DNA from: Pedobacter sp. PF22-3
GTDB taxonomy: Bacteria > Bacteroidota > Bacteroidia > Sphingobacteriales > Sphingobacteriaceae
DNA: 64,000 nt
Direction of reading: 5' to 3'
Assembly: GCF_026239555.1 (NCBI RefSeq)
Contig: NZ_JAPIVP010000001.1
Location: forward strand, 558,001-622,000
The notes below the pieces were generated by a model. The model did no database searches. It was not told where the DNA came from and was given only the letters and a program-made list of their open reading frames with translations. The position numbers were made by a program, and so were the translations under genes. This document shows positions 28,669 to 37,112 of the stretch, one piece after another. Each line of letters starts with the position of its first letter. Positions within the stretch are counted from its first letter, which is position 1.

Positions 28669-28782
28669 TTAGATGTGAGATGCTAGATTTGAGAGAAGAA
28701 ATATTAGATGTGGAAACAAAACTAAACCTTAATCCCTAAACCTTAAGCCTTACACCCTAAACCTTATACCTCATACCTTCTA
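28669..28782. repeat. Heptad-repeat spacer with vocabulary switch
   Basis: About sixteen 7-bp units run in a single register: ttagatg, tgagatg, ctagatt, tgagaga, agaaata, ttagatg, tggaaac, aaaacta, aacctta, atcccta, aacctta, agcctta, cacccta, aacctta. The last unit overlaps the prmA stop codon. The first half uses the GAGATGT vocabulary, the second the CCTTAAA vocabulary. Confidence 0.8.
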
Positions 28783-29619
28783 CCTTTTCTCAAACTGTGC
28801 CGCTACCCAATCACCATTTTGTTTATGGTCAACATATTTAATTCCGTATTTAGCACATTCAGCCGTAATCATACCCAGATCTGGATCTAAATAAAAACCA
28901 CTAAAGAAAATTTTGCCTCCGTCTTTTAATACATCGGCATAGCGGTAGATCTGATTTAAAAGGATATTTCGGTTGATATTGGCAAAAATAACGTCATACT
29001 CATCATCTGGAATAACTTCTTTACTACCACAAAGCGCCTGTAAATTATCTACATGGTTAAGCGCTGCATTTTCTACCGTACTTTCGTAACAAATATCATC
29101 GTAGTCAATGGCCATTAAACTTTTAGCGCCTAGTTTTGCCGCCAGAATAGCTAAAATTCCAGTTCCGCAACCCATATCCAGGATGTTTTTATCCTTTAAA
29201 TCGGCAGCCAGAATATACTGCATTACCATGGTGGTGGTTTGATGGTGACCAGTGCCGAAAGCCATTTTAGGATCGATCACAATCTCGTAGGGATATGAGG
29301 GCTGTGGCTCATGAAAGGTTGCCCTCACATAACACACATCATCAATAATCAGTGGACTAAAATTCTTTTCCCATTCGGCATTCCAGTTTTCGTCGGCAAC
29401 ATCTTCTAAGGTATACGCTGTTGCAAATTCTTCACTATAATTGCCCAATAGCACTTTTAATTCTTGCTCATTAAAATTATCCTTGATGACGAAAGCCGTA
29501 AAACCATCCTCACTATCTTCGAATGTATCGAAGCCTAAATCGGCAAGATCGCTAATAAGGAGATCCTGTTGATAGTCTTCGATACTTTTGAAAGTAAATA
29601 TTGCTTTTGTATATTGCAT
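28780..29619 (-). CDS. prmA: Ribosomal protein L11 methyltransferase
   Basis: This SAM-dependent enzyme trimethylates ribosomal protein L11. An N-terminal substrate-recognition domain (about 1-90) is followed by the class I methyltransferase core with DPKMAFGTGHHQTTTMVMQ and the SAM loop ILDMGCGTGILAILAAKLGA, and the catalytic-site FANINRNIL. Length (279) is normal. Its start codon directly follows the tpiA stop codon, so the two are coupled. Confidence 0.95.
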   Translation of the reverse strand: MQYTKAIFTFKSIEDYQQDLLISDLADLGFDTFEDSEDGFTAFVIKDNFNEQELKVLLGNYSEEFATAYTLEDVADENWNAEWEKNFSPLIIDDVCYVRATFHEPQPSYPYEIVIDPKMAFGTGHHQTTTMVMQYILAADLKDKNILDMGCGTGILAILAAKLGAKSLMAIDYDDICYESTVENAALNHVDNLQALCGSKEVIPDDEYDVIFANINRNILLNQIYRYADVLKDGGKIFFSGFYLDPDLGMITAECAKYGIKYVDHKQNGDWVAAQFEKR

Positions 29620-30381
29620 CTAGCTGTTTAATGCTTTAATAATATCTGTAAAATCGCGTGATTTTAACGATGCACCACCAATCAGGCCACCATCAATATC
29701 TTTTTGAGCGAATAAGCTCGCCGCATTGCCTGGGTTACAGCTACCACCATATAAAATGGTTGTATCATCAGCCACATTGAAACCATAATTTGCTTCAATT
29801 TCACTACGGATAAAAGCATGAATATCCTGTGCCTGCTCTGGTGAAGCAGTTAAACCTGTTCCAATTGCCCAAACCGGCTCGTAAGCGATCACGATCTTTT
29901 TGAAATCTTCTTCGGTTAAACTAAAAATACCTTCTACCAATTGTTTTTTTAATACTTCGTAGTAGCTTCCGTTGTTACGCTCATCTAAAGTTTCGCCAAT
30001 ACAGAAAATTGGGGTTAAGCCATTGGCTAAAGCAATTTTAGTTTTTTCTGCTAATAAAGCATCGCTTTCAGCAAAATATTGCCTGCGTTCTGAGTGACCC
30101 AAAATCACATATTCTGCGCCAACAGATTTCACCATTTTAGCTGAAGTTTCGCCGGTATAAGCGCCACTTTCTTTATCGCTGATATTTTGAGCGCCAATTT
30201 TAACATCGTTACCACCCAATTTTGCCAAACTGTTTAAATGAATAAATGGCGAACAAATAATAGCCAGTTGATCGCCTTTGCGCTCATCTTTAACCATATT
30301 TACGATTTCGCTGAACAACGAAACACCTTCGTTATAATCTAAGTTCATTTTCCAGTTACCGGCAACAATCTTTTTTCTCAT
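29620..30381 (-). CDS. tpiA: Triosephosphate isomerase
   Basis: This glycolytic enzyme interconverts glyceraldehyde-3-phosphate and dihydroxyacetone phosphate. The 253-residue barrel shows GNWKMN (Asn9, Lys11), ILGHSERR (His96) and the catalytic Glu168 in [11 protein letters not shown], plus the C-terminal phosphate loop GGASL. It is transcribed with prmA directly downstream and lies 48 bp after the GlmU-like gene, so the three may form one operon (glmU-like, tpiA, prmA). Confidence 0.98.
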   Translation of the reverse strand: MRKKIVAGNWKMNLDYNEGVSLFSEIVNMVKDERKGDQLAIICSPFIHLNSLAKLGGNDVKIGAQNISDKESGAYTGETSAKMVKSVGAEYVILGHSERRQYFAESDALLAEKTKIALANGLTPIFCIGETLDERNNGSYYEVLKKQLVEGIFSLTEEDFKKIVIAYEPVWAIGTGLTASPEQAQDIHAFIRSEIEANYGFNVADDTTILYGGSCNPGNAASLFAQKDIDGGLIGGASLKSRDFTDIIKALNS

Positions 30382-30429
30382 TTTATATTATTTAATGGTT
30401 GGTTGATCTTTTTCAGACCAGGTTTTATA

Positions 30430-31596
30430 TTAAAATCGCCTATACGATTCGGTTAATTCAAATACTTGGGTTAGCATGTTTTTTTCTACCTCATTAAAAG
30501 CCACGTCTTTTCTTGCAAATACCTTTTCGGTTGTTTCGAACATTTTGTACAGTTTATAGGCATCGAAACCAGCGGCACCACCCCAACTAAAATCAGGAAC
30601 ATGGTTTGGCGGAAAACCTGCACCAAAAACATTGGCACCAACTCCTACTATGCTACCGGTATTAAACATTGTATTTATGCCTGCTTTTGCATGATCGGCC
30701 ATAATTAAACCACAAAACTGCAAACTGGTATTCCGCATTTTCCGACTTTCGTAATCGTAAAGTTTTACTTCTGCGTAATTATTTTTTAAATTCGAATTGT
30801 TGGTATCTGCACCGATATTACACCACTCGCCCATCACCGAATTACCCAGATATCCTTCATGGCCTTTGGCCGAATTACCCCAGATTACTGCATTGTTGAT
30901 TTCGCCGCCTGCACGGCTATTTGGACCAATTGTAGTCCCCGAATAGATTTTTGCACCCATTTTTATGGATGAGTTTTCGCAAAGGGCAAAAGAACCTCTA
31001 ATTAAAGCGCCTTCCCAAACCTCGGCATTTTTACCAATGTAAATCGGGCCATAAGTAGTATTAAATACGCTGCATTCGGCTTTTGCACCTTCTTCCAGAA
31101 AGATATCGTCACCGAGCAGTTGGTTGGTACTACTAATGTTTGCCGAAGTACGTCCATCGGTTAACAATTTAAAATCTTTTCTGATTTCTGCCGGGTTATT
31201 CCCGAAAATATGTTCCGGGTAAACAATTCGAGTAAACACTCCAGGATATTCAATCTGTTTTAAAGACTTAGTGGCTTCCAGATCGTGCTGATCGGCGATG
31301 TAAGCTATAACAACATCATTTTTATAAAGTGCTTCACCTGTTTTGAGGCTCGAAATTGCCTGAAGCAATGCTTCATCAGGGCAAACAGAACCATTTATAA
31401 ATAAATCGGCATTAGGCTTTGGCGCAAATTTTACTGAAAGGTAATCCTGGGTATGAAAACCAAAATCGGCTTTTAAGTACTTTGCCCATTTTTCGGCAAT
31501 GGTTAAAATACCAATCCGTAAATCGGCCACAGGCCTGGTAAACGTAAGTGGACGTAAGGACATCCAGGAAGCATCATCAAATAAATTGATTTTCAT
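30430..31596 (-). CDS. GlmU-like sugar nucleotidyltransferase/hexapeptide-repeat protein
   Basis: I start at the ATG at 31596 (MKINLFDDASWMSLRPLTFTRPVADLRIG), because the upstream TTG frame runs through the rpmE2 terminator and a promoter box. The 388-residue protein has a short, atypical N-terminal nucleotidyltransferase-like part and a left-handed beta-helix of hexapeptide repeats (about 150-330; GPIYIGKNAEVWEGALIRG, GTTIGPNSRAGGEINNAVIWG). It is the GlmU-family protein common in Bacteroidota. The GxGTRM-type pyrophosphorylase loop is absent, so the uridyltransferase activity is doubtful. Confidence 0.85.
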   Translation of the reverse strand: MKINLFDDASWMSLRPLTFTRPVADLRIGILTIAEKWAKYLKADFGFHTQDYLSVKFAPKPNADLFINGSVCPDEALLQAISSLKTGEALYKNDVVIAYIADQHDLEATKSLKQIEYPGVFTRIVYPEHIFGNNPAEIRKDFKLLTDGRTSANISSTNQLLGDDIFLEEGAKAECSVFNTTYGPIYIGKNAEVWEGALIRGSFALCENSSIKMGAKIYSGTTIGPNSRAGGEINNAVIWGNSAKGHEGYLGNSVMGEWCNIGADTNNSNLKNNYAEVKLYDYESRKMRNTSLQFCGLIMADHAKAGINTMFNTGSIVGVGANVFGAGFPPNHVPDFSWGGAAGFDAYKLYKMFETTEKVFARKDVAFNEVEKNMLTQVFELTESYRRF

Positions 31597-31602
31597 AAGC
31601 AG

Positions 31603-31610
31603 CAAAAATA
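31603..31610 (-). promoter_or_regulatory. -7 promoter box for the GlmU-like gene (TATTTTTG)
   Basis: It is an exact TAnnTTTG match on the minus strand ending 6 nt before the ATG, directly after the rpmE2 terminator T run. Confidence 0.6.
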
Positions 31611-31643
31611 AAAAAAGTCCCGATGCTTTTGGCAAAGGGACTT
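31611..31643 (-). terminator. Terminator of rpmE2
   Basis: The minus-strand stem AAGTCCC pairs with GGGACTT around a 15-nt loop and ends in seven T. It lies 25 bp past the rpmE2 stop. Confidence 0.85.
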
Positions 31644-31668
31644 CAAAAAATGCTTTTTGTTGCTAAAA

Positions 31669-31917
31669 TTATTTCTTAGCGTAACGGTTTTTGAATTTAT
31701 CGATACGTCCTGCAGTATCAACCAATTTCATTTTACCAGTATAAAAAGGGTGTGAAGTGTGAGAAATCTCTAATTTATAAAGAGGATACTCGTTACCATC
31801 TTCCCATTTAATTGTTTCTTTAGTATCTACACAAGATTTTGTTAAGAAAGCATATTCGTTAGACATGTCTTTAAAAACAACTGGTCTGTAGCTTGTTGGG
31901 TGCAAATCTTTTTTCAT
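31669..31917 (-). CDS. rpmE2: Type B 50S ribosomal protein L31
   Basis: This 82-residue ribosomal protein starts [20 protein letters not shown] and has the type B signature [25 protein letters not shown]. It lacks the CxxC zinc pair of type A L31; only one Cys is present. Type B L31 can replace the zinc form on the ribosome under zinc limitation in some bacteria, while in many Bacteroidota it is the only L31. It has its own terminator. Confidence 0.97.
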   Translation of the reverse strand: MKKDLHPTSYRPVVFKDMSNEYAFLTKSCVDTKETIKWEDGNEYPLYKLEISHTSHPFYTGKMKLVDTAGRIDKFKNRYAKK

Positions 31918-32112
31918 TTGAATATTATTTTAAGTTATTTGTGTGAAAGCATCAAGAACATTTTTGCAATTTGCTGGCAACAACGCTTATGACATTTCCT
32001 ATTAGTCTTTCTACCTCTATTTTAGAGGATGCAAATATCTTAATTTTATTTTTGATTTACAAGCCTAAATAAAGAATTTTAAATTATATGCTTTTTATGC
32101 CTGCTGAAGAGA

Positions 32113-32134
32113 AAACTTAGCAGCTGCTAAGTTT
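32113..32134. promoter_or_regulatory. Perfect 22-bp palindrome in the rpmE2/32.2-kb divergent spacer
   Basis: The half-site AAACTTAGCAG is followed directly by its exact reverse complement. It sits about 60 bp upstream of the -7 box for the small gene at 32205 and about 196 bp upstream of rpmE2. It could be a dimeric repressor site or a hairpin; the regulator is unknown. Confidence 0.5.
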
Positions 32135-32192
32135 GGTAAAATTAAACTTTTTAAGCTGAATATTGTTTCTCAGATATTTAAAAAATTATATG

Positions 32193-32200
32193 TAATTTTG
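32193..32200 (+). promoter_or_regulatory. -7 promoter box (TAATTTTG)
   Basis: It is an exact TAnnTTTG match ending 4 nt before the ATG of the 55-codon gene. Confidence 0.55.
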
Positions 32201-32204
32201 GTAT

Positions 32205-32372
32205 ATGAGAAAACACGGCGAATTAGACGGCATCATCCATGCCAACAGTAGCGGAAAGCTCTATATTAAAAGTCCTGATTTTTTTGCACAGCCAAGGGTG
32301 ATCGAAATGGTGGGTGCATTAATGCAATCGAGTATATTTAAAAAAATAGAAAAGGATAAAAACAAGAAATAG
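32205..32372 (+). CDS. Conserved-looking 55-residue small protein
   Basis: This short gene falls below a 60-residue cutoff. It reads MRKHGELDGIIHANSSGKLY through KDKNKK and stop. The support is a -7 box at the right distance, codon use like the neighbours, and an 8-bp gap to the next gene on the same strand, which indicates an operon. There is no membrane segment; the C terminus is strongly basic. The function is unknown. Confidence 0.65.
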   Translation: MRKHGELDGIIHANSSGKLYIKSPDFFAQPRVIEMVGALMQSSIFKKIEKDKNKK

Positions 32373-32380
32373 CCTTATAG

Positions 32381-33079
32381 ATGCCTTTTAACCTGCTTTT
32401 ATTCCCTCTTGTAGGCGGCTATTATATATTAATCAGGTTTAGGTATTTACGGTATGTACAATACCGGCTCGAAAGCCAGCGCATTTTATTAAATGCTGCT
32501 TTTGCGGGTATCTTATTACTCGGCGCATGTTTTATCCTAAGGGCAATTTTTATTGCCATCTGGCCGGAAACGGTTGAACATCTTAGCAAATTACTCCCCA
32601 TCCATGCACCCTATTTCGGCACCACCAGCCTATCGTTATTGGTTGCCGTAGCCGCAACAGAAATCGCTAATCTTTTTATCAACCGCCTTAAAGCCATTAA
32701 AAGGGCCATCGCTACTTCTGGAAATGAATTTGAATTGTTATTAAGTTCATCTTTTTTTGACGCACACCTTTTACAGTTTACCATGGATAGCGGAAAATTC
32801 TACATTGGATGGGTAAAAGAATTACCGAAGCCCTTTACTACCAGTTATATCCGGATTACCCCCGCCTTTAGTGGTTATCGCAAGGCTGATGACAAGGAAC
32901 TGGTTTTTACCACACAATATTTAACCGTTTATGCCAGTTATATTGAAGATGGCTCTGTAGCAAATACCGATGAGCTGAAAACAGATCTGGTACTGAAAGC
33001 AGACAAGATCAATTCTATTTCATTTTTCGATATGGATATGTATAACCGCTTTAATCCGGCACAGGAAGAAGCATCTTAA
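32381..33079 (+). CDS. Hypothetical inner-membrane protein
   Basis: I do not recognise this 232-residue protein. There are three hydrophobic segments: residues 1-18 (FNLLLFPLVGGYYIL), about 36-58 (ILLNAAFAGILLLGACFILRAIFIAIW) and about 80-95 (TTSLSLLVAVAATEIANLF). A soluble C-terminal domain (about 105-232) contains YIGWVKELPKPF and FFDMDMYNRF, which suggests a cytoplasmic beta-rich sensor or adaptor. It follows the 55-residue gene by 8 bp and ends by overlapping the convergent gene by 4 bp. Confidence 0.72.
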   Translation: MPFNLLLFPLVGGYYILIRFRYLRYVQYRLESQRILLNAAFAGILLLGACFILRAIFIAIWPETVEHLSKLLPIHAPYFGTTSLSLLVAVAATEIANLFINRLKAIKRAIATSGNEFELLLSSSFFDAHLLQFTMDSGKFYIGWVKELPKPFTTSYIRITPAFSGYRKADDKELVFTTQYLTVYASYIEDGSVANTDELKTDLVLKADKINSISFFDMDMYNRFNPAQEEAS

Positions 33080-33360
33080 TCCTTTTTCGAACTATATTTT
33101 GCCCAGGTTTCTATTTTGGCCTTCTGACGGGTAATATAAGCATCAGCAATCACTTCAGCAGAACTGGAGCCCTCTACCGTTTCCAATAAATCCTTTAATT
33201 TATACTGATCAACATCGGCTTTATATAAGATCTGGATCAGTTTCGGAAAATCGTTATCAATGAGGTAAGCAAAAGCATCAACCAGAACCTTGCGCAGTTG
33301 ATTTTCGGAAAGTTGATCGGGTATATCGAAATCTTTGCTAATGATGCTGATTAATGACAT
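33076..33360 (-). CDS. Hypothetical 94-residue helical protein
   Basis: This small acidic, helical cytosolic protein (ISKDFDIPDQLSENQLRKVLVDAFAYLIDNDFPKLIQILYKADVD...) has no cysteine or membrane segment. It resembles small conserved proteins of Bacteroidota without known function. It converges on the previous gene: the 4-base sequence TTAA at 33076-33079 supplies both stop codons. Nothing shows a role. Confidence 0.7.
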   Translation of the reverse strand: MSLISIISKDFDIPDQLSENQLRKVLVDAFAYLIDNDFPKLIQILYKADVDQYKLKDLLETVEGSSSAEVIADAYITRQKAKIETWAKYSSKKD

Positions 33361-33647
33361 GGAACAGGATTTTTAAGATTGTAGGATTTCAAGATCAAAT
33401 TTACCTAAGATAAATTTTTAAGATTACTTTGTTTAATTAAGTTTTAGGCAATTTGCAAAAGCCAAGAACCACTATCCAAAGTTAAATAAACCTGATGGAA
33501 ATGGCAGCGTCCGACTGCAAGGAGGACCTAAAATGTACAGCAGGGCTACAGACCCGATGAAATACGGAACCCTTCGTTTTCAAAGACCCTGAATTAAATT
33601 TAAGGCGACGAATGCGTGTACATCACCCATCTTACCTCCTTCCATCC
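33361..33647. repeat. Intergenic region with diverged 45-kb-type repeat
   Basis: About 33483-33595 carries AAACCTGATGG, GGCAGCG, GCAAGGAGGACC, ACAGCAGGGCT and CCCTTCGTTTTCAAAGACCC, the same order of modules as the copies at 0.92, 3.99 and 45.2/45.5 kb. No gene is seen. Confidence 0.5.
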
Positions 33648-34055
33648 CTACACCCATTTAATTTCCTGGCAAATCTCAATCAACACGCCACTGGTATCTT
33701 TTGGATGAACAAAACATACCATCTTATTGTCTGCGCCTCTTTTTGGAGAATCGCTGAGCAGCACAAAACCTTCTTTATGTAACCTTTCCATTTCCGCCAG
33801 AATATCATCAACCAGGAAAGCGATATGGTGAATCCCCTCTCCTTTTTTCTCGATAAATTTTGCAATTGCACTATCTGCTGCAGTAGCCTGAAGCAGCTCT
33901 ACCTTGTTCTCGCCGGTTTTAAAAAAAGCTGTATTGACCAATTCGGAAGCAACCTGCTCCGTTTTATAACAATCGGTATTAAGCAGTTTCTCGTAAATGG
34001 CAATGGAATGGTCCAGGTCTTTTACTGCGATACCGATGTGTTCTATCTTTTTCAT
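33648..34055 (-). CDS. mce: Methylmalonyl-CoA epimerase
   Basis: It interconverts (2R)- and (2S)-methylmalonyl-CoA in propionate metabolism. The 135-residue VOC-fold protein starts MKKIEHIGIAVKDLDHSI, has the central KGEGIHHIAFLVDDI and ends GVLIEICQE, providing the conserved His/His/Glu metal ligands. Length and order match Mce. The mutase genes (mutA/mutB) are not adjacent, so pathway context is lacking here. Confidence 0.93.
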   Translation of the reverse strand: MKKIEHIGIAVKDLDHSIAIYEKLLNTDCYKTEQVASELVNTAFFKTGENKVELLQATAADSAIAKFIEKKGEGIHHIAFLVDDILAEMERLHKEGFVLLSDSPKRGADNKMVCFVHPKDTSGVLIEICQEIKWV

Positions 34056-34121
34056 AGGGTATAAGGTTATGTTAATGTAAAAATGCAGCTTTTCTCTATA
34101 AGCTCATAGCTATTATTTATA

Positions 34122-34150
34122 ATTGTTCAATAAGTTTTTTCGTATCTTTG
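34122..34150 (+). promoter_or_regulatory. Promoter of iscS-iscU-iscA
   Basis: A TTG (34123-34125) is followed after 17 bp by TATCTTTG (34143-34150), matching the Bacteroidota -33/-7 pattern. The iscS ATG is 22 bp downstream of the box. Confidence 0.7.
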
Positions 34151-34172
34151 TGTTATAATTAACAGAATAGAG

Positions 34173-35384
34173 ATGAAACAGCCGATATATTTAGATAATA
34201 ATGCTACAACGCCGTTAGATCCGCGTGTGCTGGAAGCAATGCTACCTTACTTTACTGAAAAATTTGGAAACGCTGCAAGCCGTAACCATGCTTTTGGATG
34301 GGTGGCTGAAGAGGGGGTTGATTACGCCCGCGAGGAGGTAGCCAAATTGATCGGCTGTACTGAAAAAGAAATTATTTTTACCTCAGGTGCTACCGAAGCC
34401 GATAACCTGGCGATTAAAGGTGTATTTGAAATGTATAAAGAAAAAGGTAACCACATTATTACTGCGGTTACTGAACATAAAGCAATTTTAGATACCTGCA
34501 AACACTTAGAAAAAAATGGCGCACGCGTTACTTATTTAGGTGTTAAAGCAGACGGTTTAATTGATTTAGCTGAATTGGAAGCGGCCATGACGCCCGAAAC
34601 GATTTTAGTTTCGATTATGTATGGCAATAATGAAATCGGCGTAATCCAACCTGTTAAAGAAATTGCAGCCATTGCACATAAACATGGTGCATTATTTATG
34701 ACTGATGCTACGCAGGCAGTGGGTAAAATCCCTGTTGATGTAAATGCTGATGGTATCGATTTAATGGCTTTCTCGGCACATAAAATGTACGGTCCGAAAG
34801 GTGTTGGTGCACTTTATGTACGCCGTAAAAATCCAAGGGTTAAAGTTACCGCACAAATGGATGGCGGTGGCCATGAACGCGGTATGCGCTCTGGTACTTT
34901 AAACGTTCCGGGTATTGTTGGTTTAGGTAAAGCTTGCGAACTTTGCCGTTTAGAAATGGAAAGCGAAGCTATTCGTTTATCGGCTTTACGCGATAAGTTA
35001 GAATCAACTTTAAGTAAAATGGAAGAGAGTTATGTTAATGGTAATACACAGCATCGTTTACCTCACGTAGCCAATATTTCTTTCAAATATGTTGAGGGTG
35101 AAGGTTTAATGATGGCCATGAGCGATTTAGCTGTATCTTCAGGATCAGCTTGTACTTCAGCATCTTTAGAGCCATCTTATGTATTAAAAAGCTTAGGTTT
35201 ATCTGATGATCTGGCACACTCTTCTATCCGTTATGGATTAGGAAGGTTTACTACTGAAGCAGAAATCGATCAGGCGATTGAAGTAACTCAAAAAGCGGTT
35301 AACCACTTAAGAGAACTTTCTCCACTTTGGGAAATGTTTAAAGAAGGAATCGATTTGAGTAAAATTGAATGGGCAGAACACTAG
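34173..35384 (+). CDS. iscS: Cysteine desulfurase IscS
   Basis: This PLP enzyme takes sulfur from cysteine as persulfide for Fe-S cluster assembly and tRNA thiolation. [17 protein letters not shown] start ([15 protein letters not shown]), PLP Lys in [10 protein letters not shown] and the active-site loop [10 protein letters not shown] with Cys327 mark an IscS/NifS group I enzyme of 403 residues. It is first in iscS-iscU-iscA; the spacers between the three genes are heptad-repeat tracts, not tight junctions. Confidence 0.97.
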   Translation: MKQPIYLDNNATTPLDPRVLEAMLPYFTEKFGNAASRNHAFGWVAEEGVDYAREEVAKLIGCTEKEIIFTSGATEADNLAIKGVFEMYKEKGNHIITAVTEHKAILDTCKHLEKNGARVTYLGVKADGLIDLAELEAAMTPETILVSIMYGNNEIGVIQPVKEIAAIAHKHGALFMTDATQAVGKIPVDVNADGIDLMAFSAHKMYGPKGVGALYVRRKNPRVKVTAQMDGGGHERGMRSGTLNVPGIVGLGKACELCRLEMESEAIRLSALRDKLESTLSKMEESYVNGNTQHRLPHVANISFKYVEGEGLMMAMSDLAVSSGSACTSASLEPSYVLKSLGLSDDLAHSSIRYGLGRFTTEAEIDQAIEVTQKAVNHLRELSPLWEMFKEGIDLSKIEWAEH

Positions 35385-35460
35385 TTCAGTTTGGAGTTGG
35401 CAGTTTGCAGTTTTGAGTAAGCAAACTGGTCATTGAAAACTGGTAATTGAAAACTAAAAA
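35384..35460. repeat. Heptad-repeat spacer between iscS and iscU
   Basis: Eleven consecutive 7-bp units start at the last base of the iscS stop codon: gttcagt, ttggagt, tggcagt, ttgcagt, tttgagt, aagcaaa, ctggtca, ttgaaaa, ctggtaa, ttgaaaa, ctaaaaa. The second half resembles the reverse complement of the first (CAGT against ACTG). Confidence 0.8.
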
Positions 35461-35496
35461 TAAATTGCTCCTTAGGGAGATTAAAAAAATAAAAAC

Positions 35497-35910
35497 ATGG
35501 CATATTCAGAAAAAGTAATTGATCATTACAATAACCCACGTAATGTAGGTACTTTAAATAAAGACAGTAAATTTGTAGGCACAGGGTTAGTTGGTGCACC
35601 TGAGTGTGGCGACGTAATGCGTTTACAAATTGAGGTTGGAGAAGATAATGTAATCACTGATGCTAAATTTAAAACATTTGGTTGTGGTTCTGCAATTGCT
35701 TCTTCTTCTTTAGCAACAGAATGGTTAAAAGGAAAAACAATTGATGAGGCTTTATCTATCGATAACATGGATATTGTTGAAGAATTGGCTTTACCTCCGG
35801 TAAAAATCCACTGTTCAGTATTGGCAGAAGATGCAATTAAATCAGCAATTAACGATTACCGTGTTAAAAATGGTTTAGAAGCAATTGCGCTAGAAAAATC
35901 ACACCACTAG
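35497..35910 (+). CDS. iscU: Fe-S cluster scaffold IscU
   Basis: It is the scaffold on which IscS sulfur and iron form [2Fe-2S] clusters. The 137-residue protein has the three ligand cysteines Cys37 (GAPECGDVM), Cys63 (FGCGSAIASSS) and Cys106 (KIHCSVLAEDA), with Asp39. The HscA-recognition LPPVK is present (residues 99-103), even though no hscA or hscB is in this cluster. It follows iscS after a 112-bp spacer. Confidence 0.97.
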   Translation: MAYSEKVIDHYNNPRNVGTLNKDSKFVGTGLVGAPECGDVMRLQIEVGEDNVITDAKFKTFGCGSAIASSSLATEWLKGKTIDEALSIDNMDIVEELALPPVKIHCSVLAEDAIKSAINDYRVKNGLEAIALEKSHH

Positions 35911-36000
35911 ACTAGATTTGAGAAGATAGATTTGAGATGTGAGACTTCAAGGTTCTCAATTTATTCTCAAGTCTAATATCTCAAATCTCAAATCTTAATA
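35910..36000. repeat. Inverted heptad-repeat spacer between iscU and iscA
   Basis: Thirteen units fill the gap from the last base of the iscU stop: gactaga, tttgaga, agataga, tttgaga, tgtgaga, cttcaag, gttctca, atttatt, ctcaagt, ctaatat, ctcaaat, ctcaaat, cttaata. The right half is the reverse complement vocabulary of the left, giving a long imperfect hairpin in the transcript. Confidence 0.85.
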
Positions 36001-36002
36001 TT

Positions 36003-36329
36003 ATGATTACGATAACAGATAAAGCAAAAGAAAAAATAGGCCACTTAATGCAGGATTCGGAAATGGGTTCTGATTACTTTTTACGCGTTTCGGTAAAGGG
36101 TGGTGGCTGCTCTGGTTTATCATACAATTTAGATTTCGATAACGAAGAACAAAAAGGAGATCAGTTTTTTGAAGATAAAGGAATTAAAATTGCTTTAGAT
36201 ATGAAATCTTTCCTTTACCTGGCTGGAACTGAATTAGATTTCACTGATGGTTTAAACGGAAAAGGTTTCAACTTTATAAATCCGAATGCCAGCCGTAGCT
36301 GTGGTTGCGGCGAAAGTTTTTCAGTATAA
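36003..36329 (+). CDS. iscA: A-type Fe-S carrier, IscA/HesB family
   Basis: It delivers Fe-S clusters or iron from the scaffold to apoproteins. The 108-residue protein has the three conserved cysteines, Cys36 in KGGGCSGLSY and the C-terminal pair in SRSCGCGESF. ErpA or SufA are alternative names for similar proteins; the isc context favours IscA. The operon ends at the following bidirectional terminator. Confidence 0.95.
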   Translation: MITITDKAKEKIGHLMQDSEMGSDYFLRVSVKGGGCSGLSYNLDFDNEEQKGDQFFEDKGIKIALDMKSFLYLAGTELDFTDGLNGKGFNFINPNASRSCGCGESFSV

Positions 36330-36349
36330 TTAATATAATTTAAACAGCA

Positions 36350-36395
36350 AAAAGAAAGCGGCTCAGGAAATTTTTCTGAGCCGCTTTCTTTTTTA
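36350..36395. terminator. Bidirectional terminator between iscA and a convergent lipoprotein gene
   Basis: The 16-bp perfect stem AAAGAAAGCGGCTCAG with loop GAAATTTTT and right arm CTGAGCCGCTTTCTTT is flanked by A and T runs on both sides. It reaches the stop codon of the minus-strand gene. Confidence 0.9.
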
Positions 36396-37112
36396 TTTCA
36401 ATTGAGATTGAGATGGTTTACTGCTAATGGCATTTTCTTCGGTAACCATAGCGATTTTGCTATTAAAATCTGTAGGTCCAGAAGTATAATCGCCATCAAA
36501 GGCAACCCTGCCTTGTCCCTCTGCAATGGTACCAAATCCGGTATGAGAATCGTCTATGTTAATGATGCCTGCAATTCCGTTTTTAATATTGCTACCATCT
36601 TTTTCTCCAGACATTAAAAAAGCGAAAAAATTATAACCACCGTTTCTGTACGCTTTTACCTTTCCGTAAACGGTAAATTTATTTCCACTTCCACTAATGG
36701 CGGTTACAACACTGGTATCTGCCGCACCGATAAAATTTTTGCCCAACATTTTTATGCTGAAATCGCTAGTACTTTGCTCATAAAGTTTAACTACACCATC
36801 ATTAAGCACATAACCCGGCTGATAGGGATCATTGGGTATATTACTGCTCTTTATGGTAAAAGGCTTAAATAAATAAGCACCAACGATATCTGGGGGCGTA
36901 GTACCCTTGTTTATGGTAAAACCCAGCTTAGTCAGGCTATCTACATACCTTTGCGGAATAATATCTTCTATTTTCTTGGTCAAGATTTCTTCATCGCTCG
37001 GATTAATGTCGTTGTTTTTAGAGCAAGCCGCAAATTGCAGCACTACACCTACTATTAAAGCAAATGCAGATCCTTTCGCTACCCTGGTTAAGTTTGTTGT
37101 TTTTTTCATCAT
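36393..37112 (-). CDS. Hypothetical lipoprotein
   Basis: The N terminus KGSAFALIVGVVLQFAAC places a lipidated Cys at residue 30 of this 239-residue protein. The mature part is unrecognised: an acidic helix (ILTKKIEDIIPQRYVDSLTKLGF), then a beta-rich domain with regular GxxxTVYGKVKAYRNGGYNFFAFLMSG-type strands (split here for clarity). It is probably anchored in the outer or inner membrane facing the periplasm or surface. The start may be at the second Met. No partner is adjacent. Confidence 0.78.
   Translation of the reverse strand: MMKKTTNLTRVAKGSAFALIVGVVLQFAACSKNNDINPSDEEILTKKIEDIIPQRYVDSLTKLGFTINKGTTPPDIVGAYLFKPFTIKSSNIPNDPYQPGYVLNDGVVKLYEQSTSDFSIKMLGKNFIGAADTSVVTAISGSGNKFTVYGKVKAYRNGGYNFFAFLMSGEKDGSNIKNGIAGIINIDDSHTGFGTIAEGQGRVAFDGDYTSGPTDFNSKIAMVTEENAISSKPSQSQLK

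Noticed and set aside
31597..31635. TTG-start extension of the GlmU-like protein
   Set aside because: It runs through the rpmE2 terminator and a -7 box.
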